DNA of 64,000 nt from Denitromonas ohlonensis (GTDB taxonomy: Bacteria > Pseudomonadota > Gammaproteobacteria > Burkholderiales > Rhodocyclaceae): assembly GCF_007625205.1 (NCBI RefSeq), contig NZ_VMNI01000007.1, positions 372,001 to 436,000 on the forward strand, read 5' to 3'. A program made the translations under genes and the position numbers. The notes under the pieces are model-generated. The model did no database searches. It was not told where the DNA came from and saw nothing but the letters and a program-made list of their open reading frames with translations. Positions 28,574-37,678 of this stretch are shown here, piece after piece; positions within the stretch are counted from its first letter, which is position 1; each line of letters begins with the position of its first letter.

Positions 28574-30445
28574 ATGTTGCCGTTCCGTTTGAAGCCGCTT
28601 GTGAGTGTGTGCCTGGTCTGTTTTGGTGCGTCGTCCCATGCCCTGACCATCGGCCAGATCCAGGGCGAGCACCATTTGTCTGCCTATGAGGGGCAGACGG
28701 TCGGTGGTGTCGACGGCATTGTGACGGCCGTCGATGCGCGCGGATTCTGGATGCAGGACGTATTGCCCGACGGCAACGCGCTGACCTCGGACGGCATCTA
28801 TGTATTCACCAACAGCCGCGGGCGCCCGAGCATCGGCGATCGCGTGCTGGTGTCAGGCCGGGTCGATGAGTACCGACCCGGCGGGGCGGCCACCAATCTG
28901 ACCGTGACCGAGCTGAACGCCAGTTTCGGCACGAACGCCTGGGCGGTGCAATCGCGTGGCAATGCTTTGCCGACCGCAATCCAGATCGGCAACGGCGGCC
29001 TGTTGGCGCCGACCACCGCCATCGCGCCGGCGGTGGGCAATGTCGAAACAAGCGGGTTGCGTCTCGCGCCGACGCTGTACGCCATGGATTTCTACGAAAG
29101 CCTCGAAGGCATGCGGGTCAGCATGGGCTCGGCGGCTGTCGTCGGGCCGAACGTGAAATACGGTGAGATTGCGGTCATCGCGCAGGATCAGCTTGGTGCG
29201 ACCTTGACCAACGCCCGAGGCGGCGCCACCGTTGCGCGCGACAACTTCAACCCGCAGCGCTTGATTCTCGACGACGCGTTGAGCATGACGCCAATCGTCA
29301 ATGTGGGGGACGCGCTGGCCAATGTGACCGGCGTGATGCATTACAGTTTCTCGAACTACAAGCTGAATCTCACCGAGGCACCCACCGTGACTCGCGGCAA
29401 TCTGTTGCCGGAAGTTGTCGCGCCGATGGCGCCGAACCGCCTTGCGATTGCTTCCTACAACGTGGAAAACCTCGCTGGCAATGCGGCGCAGTCGCGTTTC
29501 GACAATATTGCCGGACAGATCGTCGGCACGCTCGGTTCACCGCAGCTGATCGCGTTGCAGGAGGTGCAGGACAACAACGGTGCAACTGACAACGGCACCA
29601 CGGCGTCGGATCAGACGCTGGATCGCTTGACCCAGGCCGTTCGTGATGCCGGCGGCCGCGATTACGGGTATGTGGTGATCGATCCGCGCAACAAGGCCGA
29701 TGGCGGTCAGCCCGGCGGCAACATTCGCAACGCCTACCTGTACGACAAAAGCGTGGTCAGTTTTGCCGGCGCGGTGGGCGGCGCCACCGAGGCCGTCGGC
29801 GTGCTGTCCGACGGCACACTGACGTTCGACGCTGGTCGGGTCGACCCGACCAATCCGGCCTTCGATGACAGCCGCAAACCGCTGGCCGCGCAGTTCCGGA
29901 TCAATGGCGAGAGTTTCATTCTGGTGAATAACCACTTCAGCTCAAAGGGGGGTGATGAGCCGCTGTTCGGGCCGGATCAGGTGCCGACACGTGGCAGCGA
30001 AGTGGCGCGCACCGAACAGGCACAGGCGGTGGCGAACTTCGTCGGCGATCTGCTCTCGGCCGACCCCGGCGCTGCGCTGATCGTGCTCGGCGATCTGAAT
30101 GACTTTCAATTTGCCGACACGCTGGCGCCGCTGACGGCCGCGGGGCTGATCAATCTCACTGATACCTTGCCGGAGAGCGAGCGCTACACCTACATCTACG
30201 AAGGCAATTCGCAGGCGCTCGACCATATGTTCGTGTCGGCGGCGCTGCTGGCCAATGGCTCGTTGAGCTACGATATCGTTCATGCCAACGCGGAATTTGC
30301 CAACCAGATCTCGGACCACGATCCGCTATTGCTGACGATTGCCATGCCGGTGCCGGAGCCCGAAACCTATGCGTTGATGATGTTGGGGCTGGGTGTCGTG
30401 GGTGCGATCGGGCGTCGCCGACGCCGGGCATTGTCGGCGCGCTGA
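28574..30445 (+). CDS. ExeM/NucH-family extracellular nuclease with PEP-CTERM
   Basis: This 623-residue exported protein has a signal peptide (to about residue 23), an OB-fold-like region at about residues 30-270 and an EEP nuclease domain at about 285-595. Catalytic-type motifs are IASYNVENL, ALQEVQDN, LVNNHFSSKGG, VLGDLND and SDHDPLLL. This layout is the ExeM/NucH extracellular DNase family. The C-terminus is a PEP-CTERM signal (VPEPETYAL, hydrophobic segment, RRRRR), so it may be held at the surface or in the exopolymer. AGGAG lies 6 bp before the ATG. The 257-bp gap to the divergent gene should hold both promoters. Confidence 0.9.
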   Translation: MLPFRLKPLVSVCLVCFGASSHALTIGQIQGEHHLSAYEGQTVGGVDGIVTAVDARGFWMQDVLPDGNALTSDGIYVFTNSRGRPSIGDRVLVSGRVDEYRPGGAATNLTVTELNASFGTNAWAVQSRGNALPTAIQIGNGGLLAPTTAIAPAVGNVETSGLRLAPTLYAMDFYESLEGMRVSMGSAAVVGPNVKYGEIAVIAQDQLGATLTNARGGATVARDNFNPQRLILDDALSMTPIVNVGDALANVTGVMHYSFSNYKLNLTEAPTVTRGNLLPEVVAPMAPNRLAIASYNVENLAGNAAQSRFDNIAGQIVGTLGSPQLIALQEVQDNNGATDNGTTASDQTLDRLTQAVRDAGGRDYGYVVIDPRNKADGGQPGGNIRNAYLYDKSVVSFAGAVGGATEAVGVLSDGTLTFDAGRVDPTNPAFDDSRKPLAAQFRINGESFILVNNHFSSKGGDEPLFGPDQVPTRGSEVARTEQAQAVANFVGDLLSADPGAALIVLGDLNDFQFADTLAPLTAAGLINLTDTLPESERYTYIYEGNSQALDHMFVSAALLANGSLSYDIVHANAEFANQISDHDPLLLTIAMPVPEPETYALMMLGLGVVGAIGRRRRRALSAR

Positions 30446-30449
30446 AGGT

Positions 30450-31967
30450 TCAGCTTGTCGGTTTGGGCGACGCGGGCGGTGTGCTTGCGTCGTCAGGCGA
30501 GGGCGGCATGTCGTCCGGCGCCGGATGCGGCGGGTCGTGTTCGGCGGTGACGGTCTCCGGTTCAGCGGGACTTTCACCCGCGGCGGCCTTGCGCTCTTTC
30601 TCCTCATGCGTCAGCCGTTTGAGCATGTCGATGGCCAGCGCATCGTAGAGCGGCACGGGCGCGACAGAGCGTGAGAAACCTTGCGCAATCACTGCGGCGC
30701 TCATGAGCGGCAGCAGCATCTGATGGTTGGCGGTCATCTCCATGACGATGACGAAGGAGGTGATCGGTGACTGGGTGATGCCGGCCAGAAAAGCCACGGT
30801 GCCCAATACCAGAATGGCTGGGTTGTGATCGATGCCAAGCATCAGGGCGACATTAGCGCCAAGGCCTGCGCCAATGGCCAGTGCCGGGGCAAATACGCCA
30901 CCGGGAATACCGCTGATAAAGGCAATCCAGATGACGGCCGCCTTGGCAAACATGAAATAAATTGGCAGACCGGCCGTGCCTTCCAGTGCGGCTTTGGATT
31001 CGGCGTAGCCGGTGCCCCAGGTCATGCCGCCGGTCGATAGACCGATGATGGCGGTGGCCAGCCCGCAAGCGGCGGCAAACGCAACGGGGCGTTCGCGCTT
31101 GAACAAGCCCACGCGGCCAGGCAGACCGCGCGAGGAGGCGATCAGCAAGCGGGTGGAAATGCCGCCGGCCAGACCACCCAGGATGCCGCACAACAGCACC
31201 GGCCAGAGTCCATCCGGCCAGCCCACCGCGGCCGGCGTGCGGCCGAAGTAGGTGTAGTTGCCCAGCGTGGCCAGTGACATCAGACCAGCAAAGATCACCG
31301 CGACCAGCGTGGTGCTGTTGGCGCGAAACGCGCGATAGCGCGAGAGCTCTTCAATGGCGAACATGATGCCGCCCAGCGGCGTGTTGAAGGCCGAGGCCAC
31401 GCCGGCGCCGCCGCCGGCAACGATCAGGTCTTTGGTTGGGGCGATGCGGCCATTTTTGCGCTTGCCGCTGAGGAGGTTGAGGATCGATGCCCCAACCTGC
31501 ACCGAGGGGCCCTCGCGGCCGATGGATGCGCCCGACAGCAAACCGACCAGGGTGAGGATGATCTTGCCGAAGATGATGCGAACCGACAGCAGCCGTTTGC
31601 GAATTGCGCTGTCTTCAGTCAGTGAGGCGGCGATGGCCTGCGGGATGCCGCTGCCTTCGCAGCCGGGAAAGAAGCGCCGGGTGAGCCAGCTGATCAGTGC
31701 AAATCCGGCCGGCGCGATGAGCAGGCTTGACCACCACGCCAGGTGCACAAGCTCGGCGTGGACTTCAATCGCCAGATCGGCGCCAATGGCAAAAATAATG
31801 GCGGCCAGTCCGGCGAGCAGTGCGATGCCAACGAACAGGATGCGATTCTGCCAGCGGCCGAACGACAGCCAAGGCATGGCGACGCGAAAACCACTGCGCG
31901 TGAATCGGGTAATAAAGGCGCGGAATTTGCCGCCGGATGAACTATTGGGAGAGCCGTTTTTCGGCAT
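30450..31967 (-). CDS. ClC-type chloride channel/antiporter
   Basis: This 505-residue inner-membrane protein carries the ClC selectivity-filter motifs in order: GSGIP (about residues 109-113), GREGPSVQ with the gating Glu, GIPGGVFAP and a late YDAL that could supply the filter Tyr. The proton-pathway Glu appears to be present in FAIEELS. This suggests a Cl-/H+ exchanger rather than a passive channel. The C-terminal ~50 residues are Pro-, Asp- and Glu-rich without CBS domains. Roles in acid tolerance or ion balance are known for the family. Confidence 0.92.
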   Translation of the reverse strand: MPKNGSPNSSSGGKFRAFITRFTRSGFRVAMPWLSFGRWQNRILFVGIALLAGLAAIIFAIGADLAIEVHAELVHLAWWSSLLIAPAGFALISWLTRRFFPGCEGSGIPQAIAASLTEDSAIRKRLLSVRIIFGKIILTLVGLLSGASIGREGPSVQVGASILNLLSGKRKNGRIAPTKDLIVAGGGAGVASAFNTPLGGIMFAIEELSRYRAFRANSTTLVAVIFAGLMSLATLGNYTYFGRTPAAVGWPDGLWPVLLCGILGGLAGGISTRLLIASSRGLPGRVGLFKRERPVAFAAACGLATAIIGLSTGGMTWGTGYAESKAALEGTAGLPIYFMFAKAAVIWIAFISGIPGGVFAPALAIGAGLGANVALMLGIDHNPAILVLGTVAFLAGITQSPITSFVIVMEMTANHQMLLPLMSAAVIAQGFSRSVAPVPLYDALAIDMLKRLTHEEKERKAAAGESPAEPETVTAEHDPPHPAPDDMPPSPDDASTPPASPKPTS

Positions 31968-32094
31968 TCTGTCTGTGTATGGATCCGGGTTTGGGGGTAA
32001 ATGGCGGGACCGGACAAGCTTACCATGCCCCGCCCCGCATTTTTATGCCGACCCGACCGCTAAGGCGCTCCCGTCAAGGATGACTGGCCGGCGG

Positions 32095-32691
32095 TTATTG
32101 GCTGATCGCCAGCCACAGGGCGGTGCCCGCGAGGGCAATGCCCATGACACTGTCAAAGCGGCGACGACGAACCGGATCCGCGAGGTGATGGCGGATGGAA
32201 GATCCCGCGCCAGCCCAGCATGCAATGCATGGCAGGTTGGCGATGGCGGCCACGAGTGCCACTTGTGCAATGGCCGCTTCGGGCGTCATGTGGGTTGGCA
32301 GAAAGGCGGCGTTGATGGTGAGCGCCATCATCCACGCTTTTGGGTTCACCCATTGGAACAAGGCGGCACCCACGAAGCTGAGCGGTTGGCCGGCGGCGCT
32401 TTTTGCCAGACCATTCTGTGGCCTCAGCAAACGCAGCGCCAGCCAGAGCAGGTAGCCGACCGCGAGCACGCGCATCACGATCGTGACCGTCGGGTATTGG
32501 TGGATCAGTGTGGCAATGCCGGCACCGACGAGTGCAATCTGGACCGCCAGACCGCCGCTGATACCCAGCATATGGGGCACGGTGGCACGAAAACCTGCGC
32601 TCGCACCGGCGGTGGCGAGCATGATGTTGTTGGGGCCCGGCGTGATCGAGGCGATGACGACGAAGCTCAGCAAGGGGATCAGTTCAAGCAT
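32095..32691 (-). CDS. LysE-family amino-acid exporter
   Basis: This 198-residue membrane protein has about six helices and the LysE/RhtB signature near its N-terminus, ITPGPNNIMLATAGASAG. Family members export lysine, homoserine, threonine or related compounds. The conserved QWVNPKAW motif is also present in the middle. The substrate cannot be told from sequence. The gap 31968-32094 towards the ClC gene shows no gene. Confidence 0.88.
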   Translation of the reverse strand: MLELIPLLSFVVIASITPGPNNIMLATAGASAGFRATVPHMLGISGGLAVQIALVGAGIATLIHQYPTVTIVMRVLAVGYLLWLALRLLRPQNGLAKSAAGQPLSFVGAALFQWVNPKAWMMALTINAAFLPTHMTPEAAIAQVALVAAIANLPCIACWAGAGSSIRHHLADPVRRRRFDSVMGIALAGTALWLAISQ

Positions 32692-32777
32692 GGCGAAACC
32701 TCTGGCAGCGTGTTTGTGTCAGTGTGCGCAAGGTGTGCGTCGTGCGTCCGGCAAGCTTTGTCGGGTAGACGAGACGT

Positions 32778-32801
32778 TGGCCCGGTGCGTTGACCGGGCC
32801 A
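32778..32801. other. inverted repeat in LysE-hbd intergenic region
   Basis: TGGCCCGGT pairs with ACCGGGCCA around a six-base loop, between the divergent lysE-like and dehydrogenase genes. It lacks a T-run. It could be an operator or a 5'-leader hairpin. Confidence 0.35.
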
Positions 32802-32902
32802 GTTGTGCGTTTGGCAGATGCGACGAACTGGGGTAAAGTTTTGCCATACGCAGCGGTATGGATAGGTTGCGTTCAGACAGCATCTTTTTCGTGGAGAAGA
32901 GA

Positions 32903-33751
32903 ATGGATATCAAGAGAATCGGGGTCGTGGGTTCCGGCACCATGGGTAACGGCATTGCCCAGGCTTTCGCCGTTGCCGGTGTCAGCGTGGTCATGACCGA
33001 CATCGCCCAGGCCGCGCTGGACAAAGCGGTTGCAACGATTTCGGGCAGCCTCGATCGCCTGATCAAAAAAGAGAAGATGACCGCCGAGGCCAAACAGGCC
33101 GCGCTGGCGCTGGTCGAAACCTCCACCGATCTGGCAGCCCTGTCGGATTGCGACCTGATTGTTGAGGCCGCCACCGAAAACCTCGACATCAAGCTCAAGC
33201 TGTTTGCTCAGCTCGACCAGATCGCCCGTGCCGACGCCGTGCTGGCTTCGAATACCTCGTCGATCTCGATCACCAAGCTGGCCGCGGCGACCGGTCGCCC
33301 GGCGCAGGTGATCGGCATGCACTTTTTCAACCCGGTGCCGATGATGGCGCTGGTCGAACTGATTCGTGGCCTGCAGACCAGCGACGCCACCTATGCCTTG
33401 ACCGAAGCCGCCGTGGCCACGGTTGGCAAGACGCCGGTCCAGGTGCGCAACAGTGCCGGTTTCGTGGTCAATCGCATGTTGTGCCCGATGATCAATGAAG
33501 CGATCTTCACGTTGCAGGAAGGCCTGGCCTCGGCCGAAGACATCGACACCGCGATGAAGCTCGGCGCCAACCACCCCATCGGCCCGCTCGCGCTGTGCGA
33601 CCTGATCGGTCTGGATGTTCAACTGGCGGTGATGCAGGTCTTGTTTGAAGGCTTCAAGGATCCGAAGTATCGTCCGGCGCCGTTGCTGGTCGAAATGGTC
33701 GAAGCCGGCTATCTCGGTCGCAAGACCGGCAAGGGCTTCTTCACTTACTAA
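32903..33751 (+). CDS. 3-hydroxybutyryl-CoA dehydrogenase
   Basis: This 282-residue NAD(P)-dependent enzyme interconverts 3-hydroxybutyryl-CoA and acetoacetyl-CoA. The N-terminal Rossmann motif [14 protein letters not shown] is clear, with NTSSISIT and the catalytic-site [13 protein letters not shown], and a C-terminal domain holding [18 protein letters not shown]. The length matches the stand-alone Hbd/PaaH group. ATG 32903 follows GGAGAAGAG closely. It stands alone, 5 kb from phaC; it could feed butanoate or PHB metabolism or phenylacetate breakdown. Confidence 0.92.
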   Translation: MDIKRIGVVGSGTMGNGIAQAFAVAGVSVVMTDIAQAALDKAVATISGSLDRLIKKEKMTAEAKQAALALVETSTDLAALSDCDLIVEAATENLDIKLKLFAQLDQIARADAVLASNTSSISITKLAAATGRPAQVIGMHFFNPVPMMALVELIRGLQTSDATYALTEAAVATVGKTPVQVRNSAGFVVNRMLCPMINEAIFTLQEGLASAEDIDTAMKLGANHPIGPLALCDLIGLDVQLAVMQVLFEGFKDPKYRPAPLLVEMVEAGYLGRKTGKGFFTY

Positions 33752-33876
33752 GCGCCTTGAATTCGCCCGGCGCAATGCCGGGCGATGCCTGTGTCACAAA
33801 AGGATTGTTCGCAATCCGTTATCATCACGCCATATTTGAAGTCGCGCGCGTGTGCGGCCGTATCGTGGAGTGATTG

Positions 33877-35322
33877 ATGCAGTTACAGCCTGTCATCCTG
33901 TCTGGCGGATCCGGTACCCGGCTCTGGCCTTTGTCGCGGGAACAATACCCCAAGCAACTTCTGGCGCTCGCCGGTGAAGAGACCATGCTTCAAGCCACCG
34001 CCTTGCGGCTCGACGGCTTGTCCAGCGAATGCACCGTGGCCGATTGCCCGATCGTGGTGTGCAATGAAGACTATCGCTTCATGACGGCCGAGCAACTGCG
34101 CGCCATTGGCAAGTCCAGCGACCGGATCATCCTTGAGCCCGTCGGGCGAAACACGGCGCCGGCGCTCACTCTGGCCGCCTTGTCGGCAGTTGGCGATGGC
34201 AATGATCCCTTGCTGTTGGTGATGCCGGCCGACCATGTCATCGGTGACCGCGACGCCTATCAGCAGGCCGTGGTGGTTGGTGCGCGCATGGCCAGCCAGG
34301 GCGCCATGGTGACCTTCGGCATCGTGCCCGAGCGGGCGGAAACCGGTTACGGCTATATTCGTTGCGGCGCTGAGGCCGCCGACGGTGTTCGCGCGATTGC
34401 GGAATTTGTCGAAAAGCCCGACATGCCGACCGCCGAGCGTTATGTCGCCAGCGGCGACTATCTGTGGAACAGCGGGATTTTTCTGGTGCAGGCCAGTGTG
34501 TGGCTGCGCGCGATGAGTGAGCTACAACCGGCAATTCTGTCGGCCTGCGAGCAGTCGATGGCCGCCTGCCGTCGCGACGCTGACTTCATCCGGGTGGATG
34601 CTGCGGCCTTTGCTGCCTGCCCATCGGATTCGATCGACTATGCGGTGATGGAGCATCTGGCGGCTCGAGCCGACCTGGGAATCCCGGGCGTGGTCGTTGC
34701 CTTGGCCGCGGCGTGGTCCGACCTCGGTGCCTGGGACGCCTTGTGGCAAATCGCCGACAAGGATGCGCAAGGCAACTCAGGGCAGGGCGATGTGCTGTTC
34801 GAAGATGCCGAGGGCAGCCTGGCCATCGCGACTGATCGCATGGTGGCCTGCATCGGTGTGCGTGATCTGGTAGTGGTTGAAACGCCGGATGCCGTGATGG
34901 TGCTGAACAAGTCACGCACCCAGGACGTGAAGAAAATCGTCGCGCGACTCAAAGCCGAGAACCGGCCGCAAGCGTCGGCACACCGTAAAATCCATCGCCC
35001 GTGGGGTTATTACGATTCGATCGACAGTGGCGAGCGTTTTCAGGTCAAGCGCATTGTGGTCAATCCGGGCGCGTCCCTGAGTTTGCAGATGCATCACCAC
35101 CGGGCTGAGCACTGGATTGTGGTGAGCGGCACTGCGCGGGTGACGCGGGGCGAGGAAACCTTCCTGCTCAGCGAGAATCAGTCGACGTATATTCCCCTGG
35201 GAACCACGCATCGCCTCGAAAATCCCGGACGCTTGCCACTCGAGATGATCGAGGTGCAGTCAGGCAGTTATCTGGGCGAGGACGATATCGTCCGCTTTGA
35301 GGATACTTACGGCCGGCAGTGA
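33877..35322 (+). CDS. manC: mannose-1-phosphate guanylyltransferase / mannose-6-phosphate isomerase
   Basis: This 481-residue bifunctional enzyme makes GDP-mannose for exopolysaccharide or LPS. The N-terminal nucleotidyltransferase has GGSGTRLWPLSREQYPKQ and FVEKPD; the C-terminal type-II phosphomannose isomerase cupin shows HRPWGYYDSID, FQVKRIVVNPG and HHHRAEHWIVV. ATG 33877 is used; a TTG precedes it directly, and GGAG lies about 9 bp upstream. The 3' end overlaps a convergent gene by 16 bp. No other sugar-nucleotide gene is adjacent. Confidence 0.93.
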   Translation: MQLQPVILSGGSGTRLWPLSREQYPKQLLALAGEETMLQATALRLDGLSSECTVADCPIVVCNEDYRFMTAEQLRAIGKSSDRIILEPVGRNTAPALTLAALSAVGDGNDPLLLVMPADHVIGDRDAYQQAVVVGARMASQGAMVTFGIVPERAETGYGYIRCGAEAADGVRAIAEFVEKPDMPTAERYVASGDYLWNSGIFLVQASVWLRAMSELQPAILSACEQSMAACRRDADFIRVDAAAFAACPSDSIDYAVMEHLAARADLGIPGVVVALAAAWSDLGAWDALWQIADKDAQGNSGQGDVLFEDAEGSLAIATDRMVACIGVRDLVVVETPDAVMVLNKSRTQDVKKIVARLKAENRPQASAHRKIHRPWGYYDSIDSGERFQVKRIVVNPGASLSLQMHHHRAEHWIVVSGTARVTRGEETFLLSENQSTYIPLGTTHRLENPGRLPLEMIEVQSGSYLGEDDIVRFEDTYGRQ

Positions 35323-35888
35323 TCGTCAGTGGCCGTTGGCTCTGGCGTGAAGCCGAAGCGGGCGGCCACTTCACTGCGCTGGATGGGCGAGAGTGCAATC
35401 CAGCCAGTCGCCAGGGACAGGCCGGCGTTGGCCGGCCATTGGTTCGTATCGAGCAAGCAGTCGGGGTCGATCGAATTGCCGTCGATGTCGCGCAGATGCT
35501 CGATCGCGACAGTGAGGTCGGCATCGTGCAGCAGGCCGATCTGGCCGTCTGAATCGCCGATTAGCAGATTGCCTTCTTCATCCAGCCAGGCAGCGGAGGG
35601 GGCGGCAGGCGTACTGCCCGTGTGCGTCGTCAGTGCGCCATCGGCCGCGAGGCGAAGCACCCATGGGGTGTAGGCCAGTGACACGAACACCTGTTGCGGG
35701 CCGTTCTGGAAATACCAGCGCCCTTCGGTGTCGGCAAGATAGTTGCGGCCGATGAAGCTTGCCAGGCCGGTATGTTCTACCAGCGTATCGGCAATGCGCC
35801 AGCGGCCGCGTGCGTCCAGCGACAACCATCCGAACACGGCCGGAACATCCGGCCATTTCGCCATGGCTGCCCGAACAAGCTCATCCAT
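35307..35888 (-). CDS. conserved protein, DUF2946-like family
   Basis: This 193-residue protein starts DELVRAAMAKWPDVPAVFGWLSLDARGRWRI, a pattern I recall from a betaproteobacterial family of unknown function (the DUF number is from memory and uncertain). It has no signal peptide or membrane segment; repeated G-W-Y/F and acidic strands suggest a beta-rich fold. Downstream of bamD on the same strand with a 12-bp gap, so probably in its operon. Its last 16 bp overlap manC. Confidence 0.7.
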   Translation of the reverse strand: MDELVRAAMAKWPDVPAVFGWLSLDARGRWRIADTLVEHTGLASFIGRNYLADTEGRWYFQNGPQQVFVSLAYTPWVLRLAADGALTTHTGSTPAAPSAAWLDEEGNLLIGDSDGQIGLLHDADLTVAIEHLRDIDGNSIDPDCLLDTNQWPANAGLSLATGWIALSPIQRSEVAARFGFTPEPTATDDHCRP

Positions 35889-35900
35889 GGCGAGTGGTAC

Positions 35901-36698
35901 TCACCACAACTGCCACCAGGGCTTGTCGCTTTTCGGACCGCCGCTCAGATAGATGCTCTGCGGGAAGTTCGCGTTCAGTACCCGCGTGGCGTCGTCACGC
36001 AGCTGGGTCATGCCGAGCTTGTCGTAGGCCTGCGTCAGGATATACAGCGCTTCTTCGGTCGCCGGGGTTTCCGGGTAGGAAATCAGCGCTGCCTGGGCGC
36101 GATTGGCCGACGCCAGATAGGCGCCACGCTTGAGGTAGTAGCGCGCGACATGGACTTCGTGCCAGCCAAGCGCATTGACCAGGTACTGCATGCGCTGGCG
36201 TGCGTCATTGGCGTAGCGGCTCTCGGGGAAGCGCTTCACCAGTTCGCGGAATGTATCGAAGGCCTCCTGCGAGGCGCGCGGATCGCGTTCGCTCAGGTCC
36301 TGGTTGGCCAGGCTGCCAAGCAGGCCGAGATCTTCGTTGAAGTTGACCAGCCCTTTCAGGTAGTAGGCGTAATCGACGTTAGGGTGGTTCGGGTGGAGCT
36401 TGATGAAGCGGTCGCAAGCGGCCAGTGCCGAGGCGGCTTCATCGGACTTGTAATAGGCGTAAGCCACTTCAAGTTGCGACTGCTGGGCATAGCGTCCGTA
36501 CGGATAGCGTGCCTCGAGCTTTTCGAACATCTGAATCGCGCGGTCATAGCTGCCGTCCGACATCGATTCCTTGGCTTCCGAGTAGAGCCGCTGGGCGTTC
36601 CAGCCGGCGGTCTCGTCGAACTCGTCGGGTGTTGCGCTGCATCCGGCCAGCAACAGGGCGCCGATTACCGCTAAACTGCGAAGGATCTTATTGGCCAT
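35901..36698 (-). CDS. bamD: outer-membrane assembly lipoprotein BamD
   Basis: This 265-residue lipoprotein is an essential part of the BAM complex that inserts beta-barrel proteins in the outer membrane. A lipobox LLAGC lies at about residues 16-20. Five TPR-like repeats follow, seen in YSEAKESMSDGSYDRAIQMFEKLEARYPYG and later repeats (LVKRFPESRYANDA). The length and domain order match BamD/ComL. It is divergent from rluD across about 20 bp, the same neighbour arrangement as in many proteobacteria. Confidence 0.95.
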   Translation of the reverse strand: MANKILRSLAVIGALLLAGCSATPDEFDETAGWNAQRLYSEAKESMSDGSYDRAIQMFEKLEARYPYGRYAQQSQLEVAYAYYKSDEAASALAACDRFIKLHPNHPNVDYAYYLKGLVNFNEDLGLLGSLANQDLSERDPRASQEAFDTFRELVKRFPESRYANDARQRMQYLVNALGWHEVHVARYYLKRGAYLASANRAQAALISYPETPATEEALYILTQAYDKLGMTQLRDDATRVLNANFPQSIYLSGGPKSDKPWWQLW

Positions 36699-36718
36699 CG
36701 AAAACGCTCTTGTCTCTT

Positions 36719-37678
36719 GTGATTAATCGCGCGGATTATAGCGCAGACCCCGAAGATGATTCGGATCTGCCCCTCATTGTGCCTGACGCTTGCGCCGGCA
36801 TGCGTATCGACCAGGTGTTGGCGCAACTTTTGCCCGAGCAGTCGCGCAATCGGCTTCAGACATGGGTGAAGGAGGGGCGCGTGCTGGTCGATGACCGCCA
36901 GGTGCCGCCCAAATTCCGTGTGCGGGGGAGCGAGAACCTCGTCATCGATGTTCCGCCACCACCCGAAGCCGTTGCCGACGCGGCCGAAGCCATTGATCTG
37001 ACGGTTGTTTTCGAAGACGAATCGTTGATCGTCCTCAACAAGCCCGCCGGCCTCGTGGTTCACCCGGGCAGTGGCAATTGGCAAGGCACCATGTTGAACG
37101 CCTTGCTCTTTCATTGCCCCGAACTGTCACGCGTGCCGCGCGCTGGCATTGTGCATCGACTCGACAAAGACACCAGCGGTCTGTTGGTGGTGGCGAAAAC
37201 GCTGCCTGCCCAGACCGATCTCGTGCGCCAGTTGCAGGCGCGCACGGTTCGTCGTGAGTACCTGGCGCTTGCTCATGGGCAGATCTCTACCGGTGGCACC
37301 GTGGATGCGCCGATCGGCCGACATCCCAGCCAGCGCACCCGTATGGCTGTGGTGGGCAAGGGGCGTGAGGCGGTGACGCACTACTCCGTTGAACGCCGCT
37401 TTGACGAATGTACGCTCGTGCGCTGCCAGCTAGAGACCGGACGGACGCATCAGATCCGGGTGCATATGACGCATGTCGGGCACCCCTTGGTCGGCGATCC
37501 GGTGTATGGCAAGCGGCGATGCCTCAATGCCGCCTTGCAGGCTTTTCCCCGGCAGGCACTGCACGCTTTTCAGCTGGGCCTTATTCATCCGAGCTCCGGT
37601 GAGTCCATGGCCTGGACCGCCCCCATGCCCGACGATATGCAGGAATTGATCCGCATTGTCGCGGACGCGGCGGTATGA
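36719..37678 (+). CDS. rluD: ribosomal large-subunit pseudouridine synthase RluD
   Basis: This enzyme of about 319 residues converts uridines in helix 69 of 23S rRNA to pseudouridine. It has an N-terminal S4-like RNA-binding domain (RIDQVLAQLLPEQSRNRLQTWVKEGRVLV) and the synthase domain with the catalytic Asp in GIVHRLDKDTSGLLVVAK, plus GRTHQIRVHM. The start is uncertain: no ATG lies before the S4 domain, so I used GTG 36719; TTG 36710 is an alternative. The stop overlaps the pgeF start (ATGA). Confidence 0.88.
   Translation: MINRADYSADPEDDSDLPLIVPDACAGMRIDQVLAQLLPEQSRNRLQTWVKEGRVLVDDRQVPPKFRVRGSENLVIDVPPPPEAVADAAEAIDLTVVFEDESLIVLNKPAGLVVHPGSGNWQGTMLNALLFHCPELSRVPRAGIVHRLDKDTSGLLVVAKTLPAQTDLVRQLQARTVRREYLALAHGQISTGGTVDAPIGRHPSQRTRMAVVGKGREAVTHYSVERRFDECTLVRCQLETGRTHQIRVHMTHVGHPLVGDPVYGKRRCLNAALQAFPRQALHAFQLGLIHPSSGESMAWTAPMPDDMQELIRIVADAAV

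Noticed and set aside
32834-32860. TAAAGTTT (perfect FliA -35) before the hydroxybutyryl-CoA dehydrogenase
   Set aside because: The -10 at the required spacing matches only 3 of 8 positions and the gene is not motility-related.
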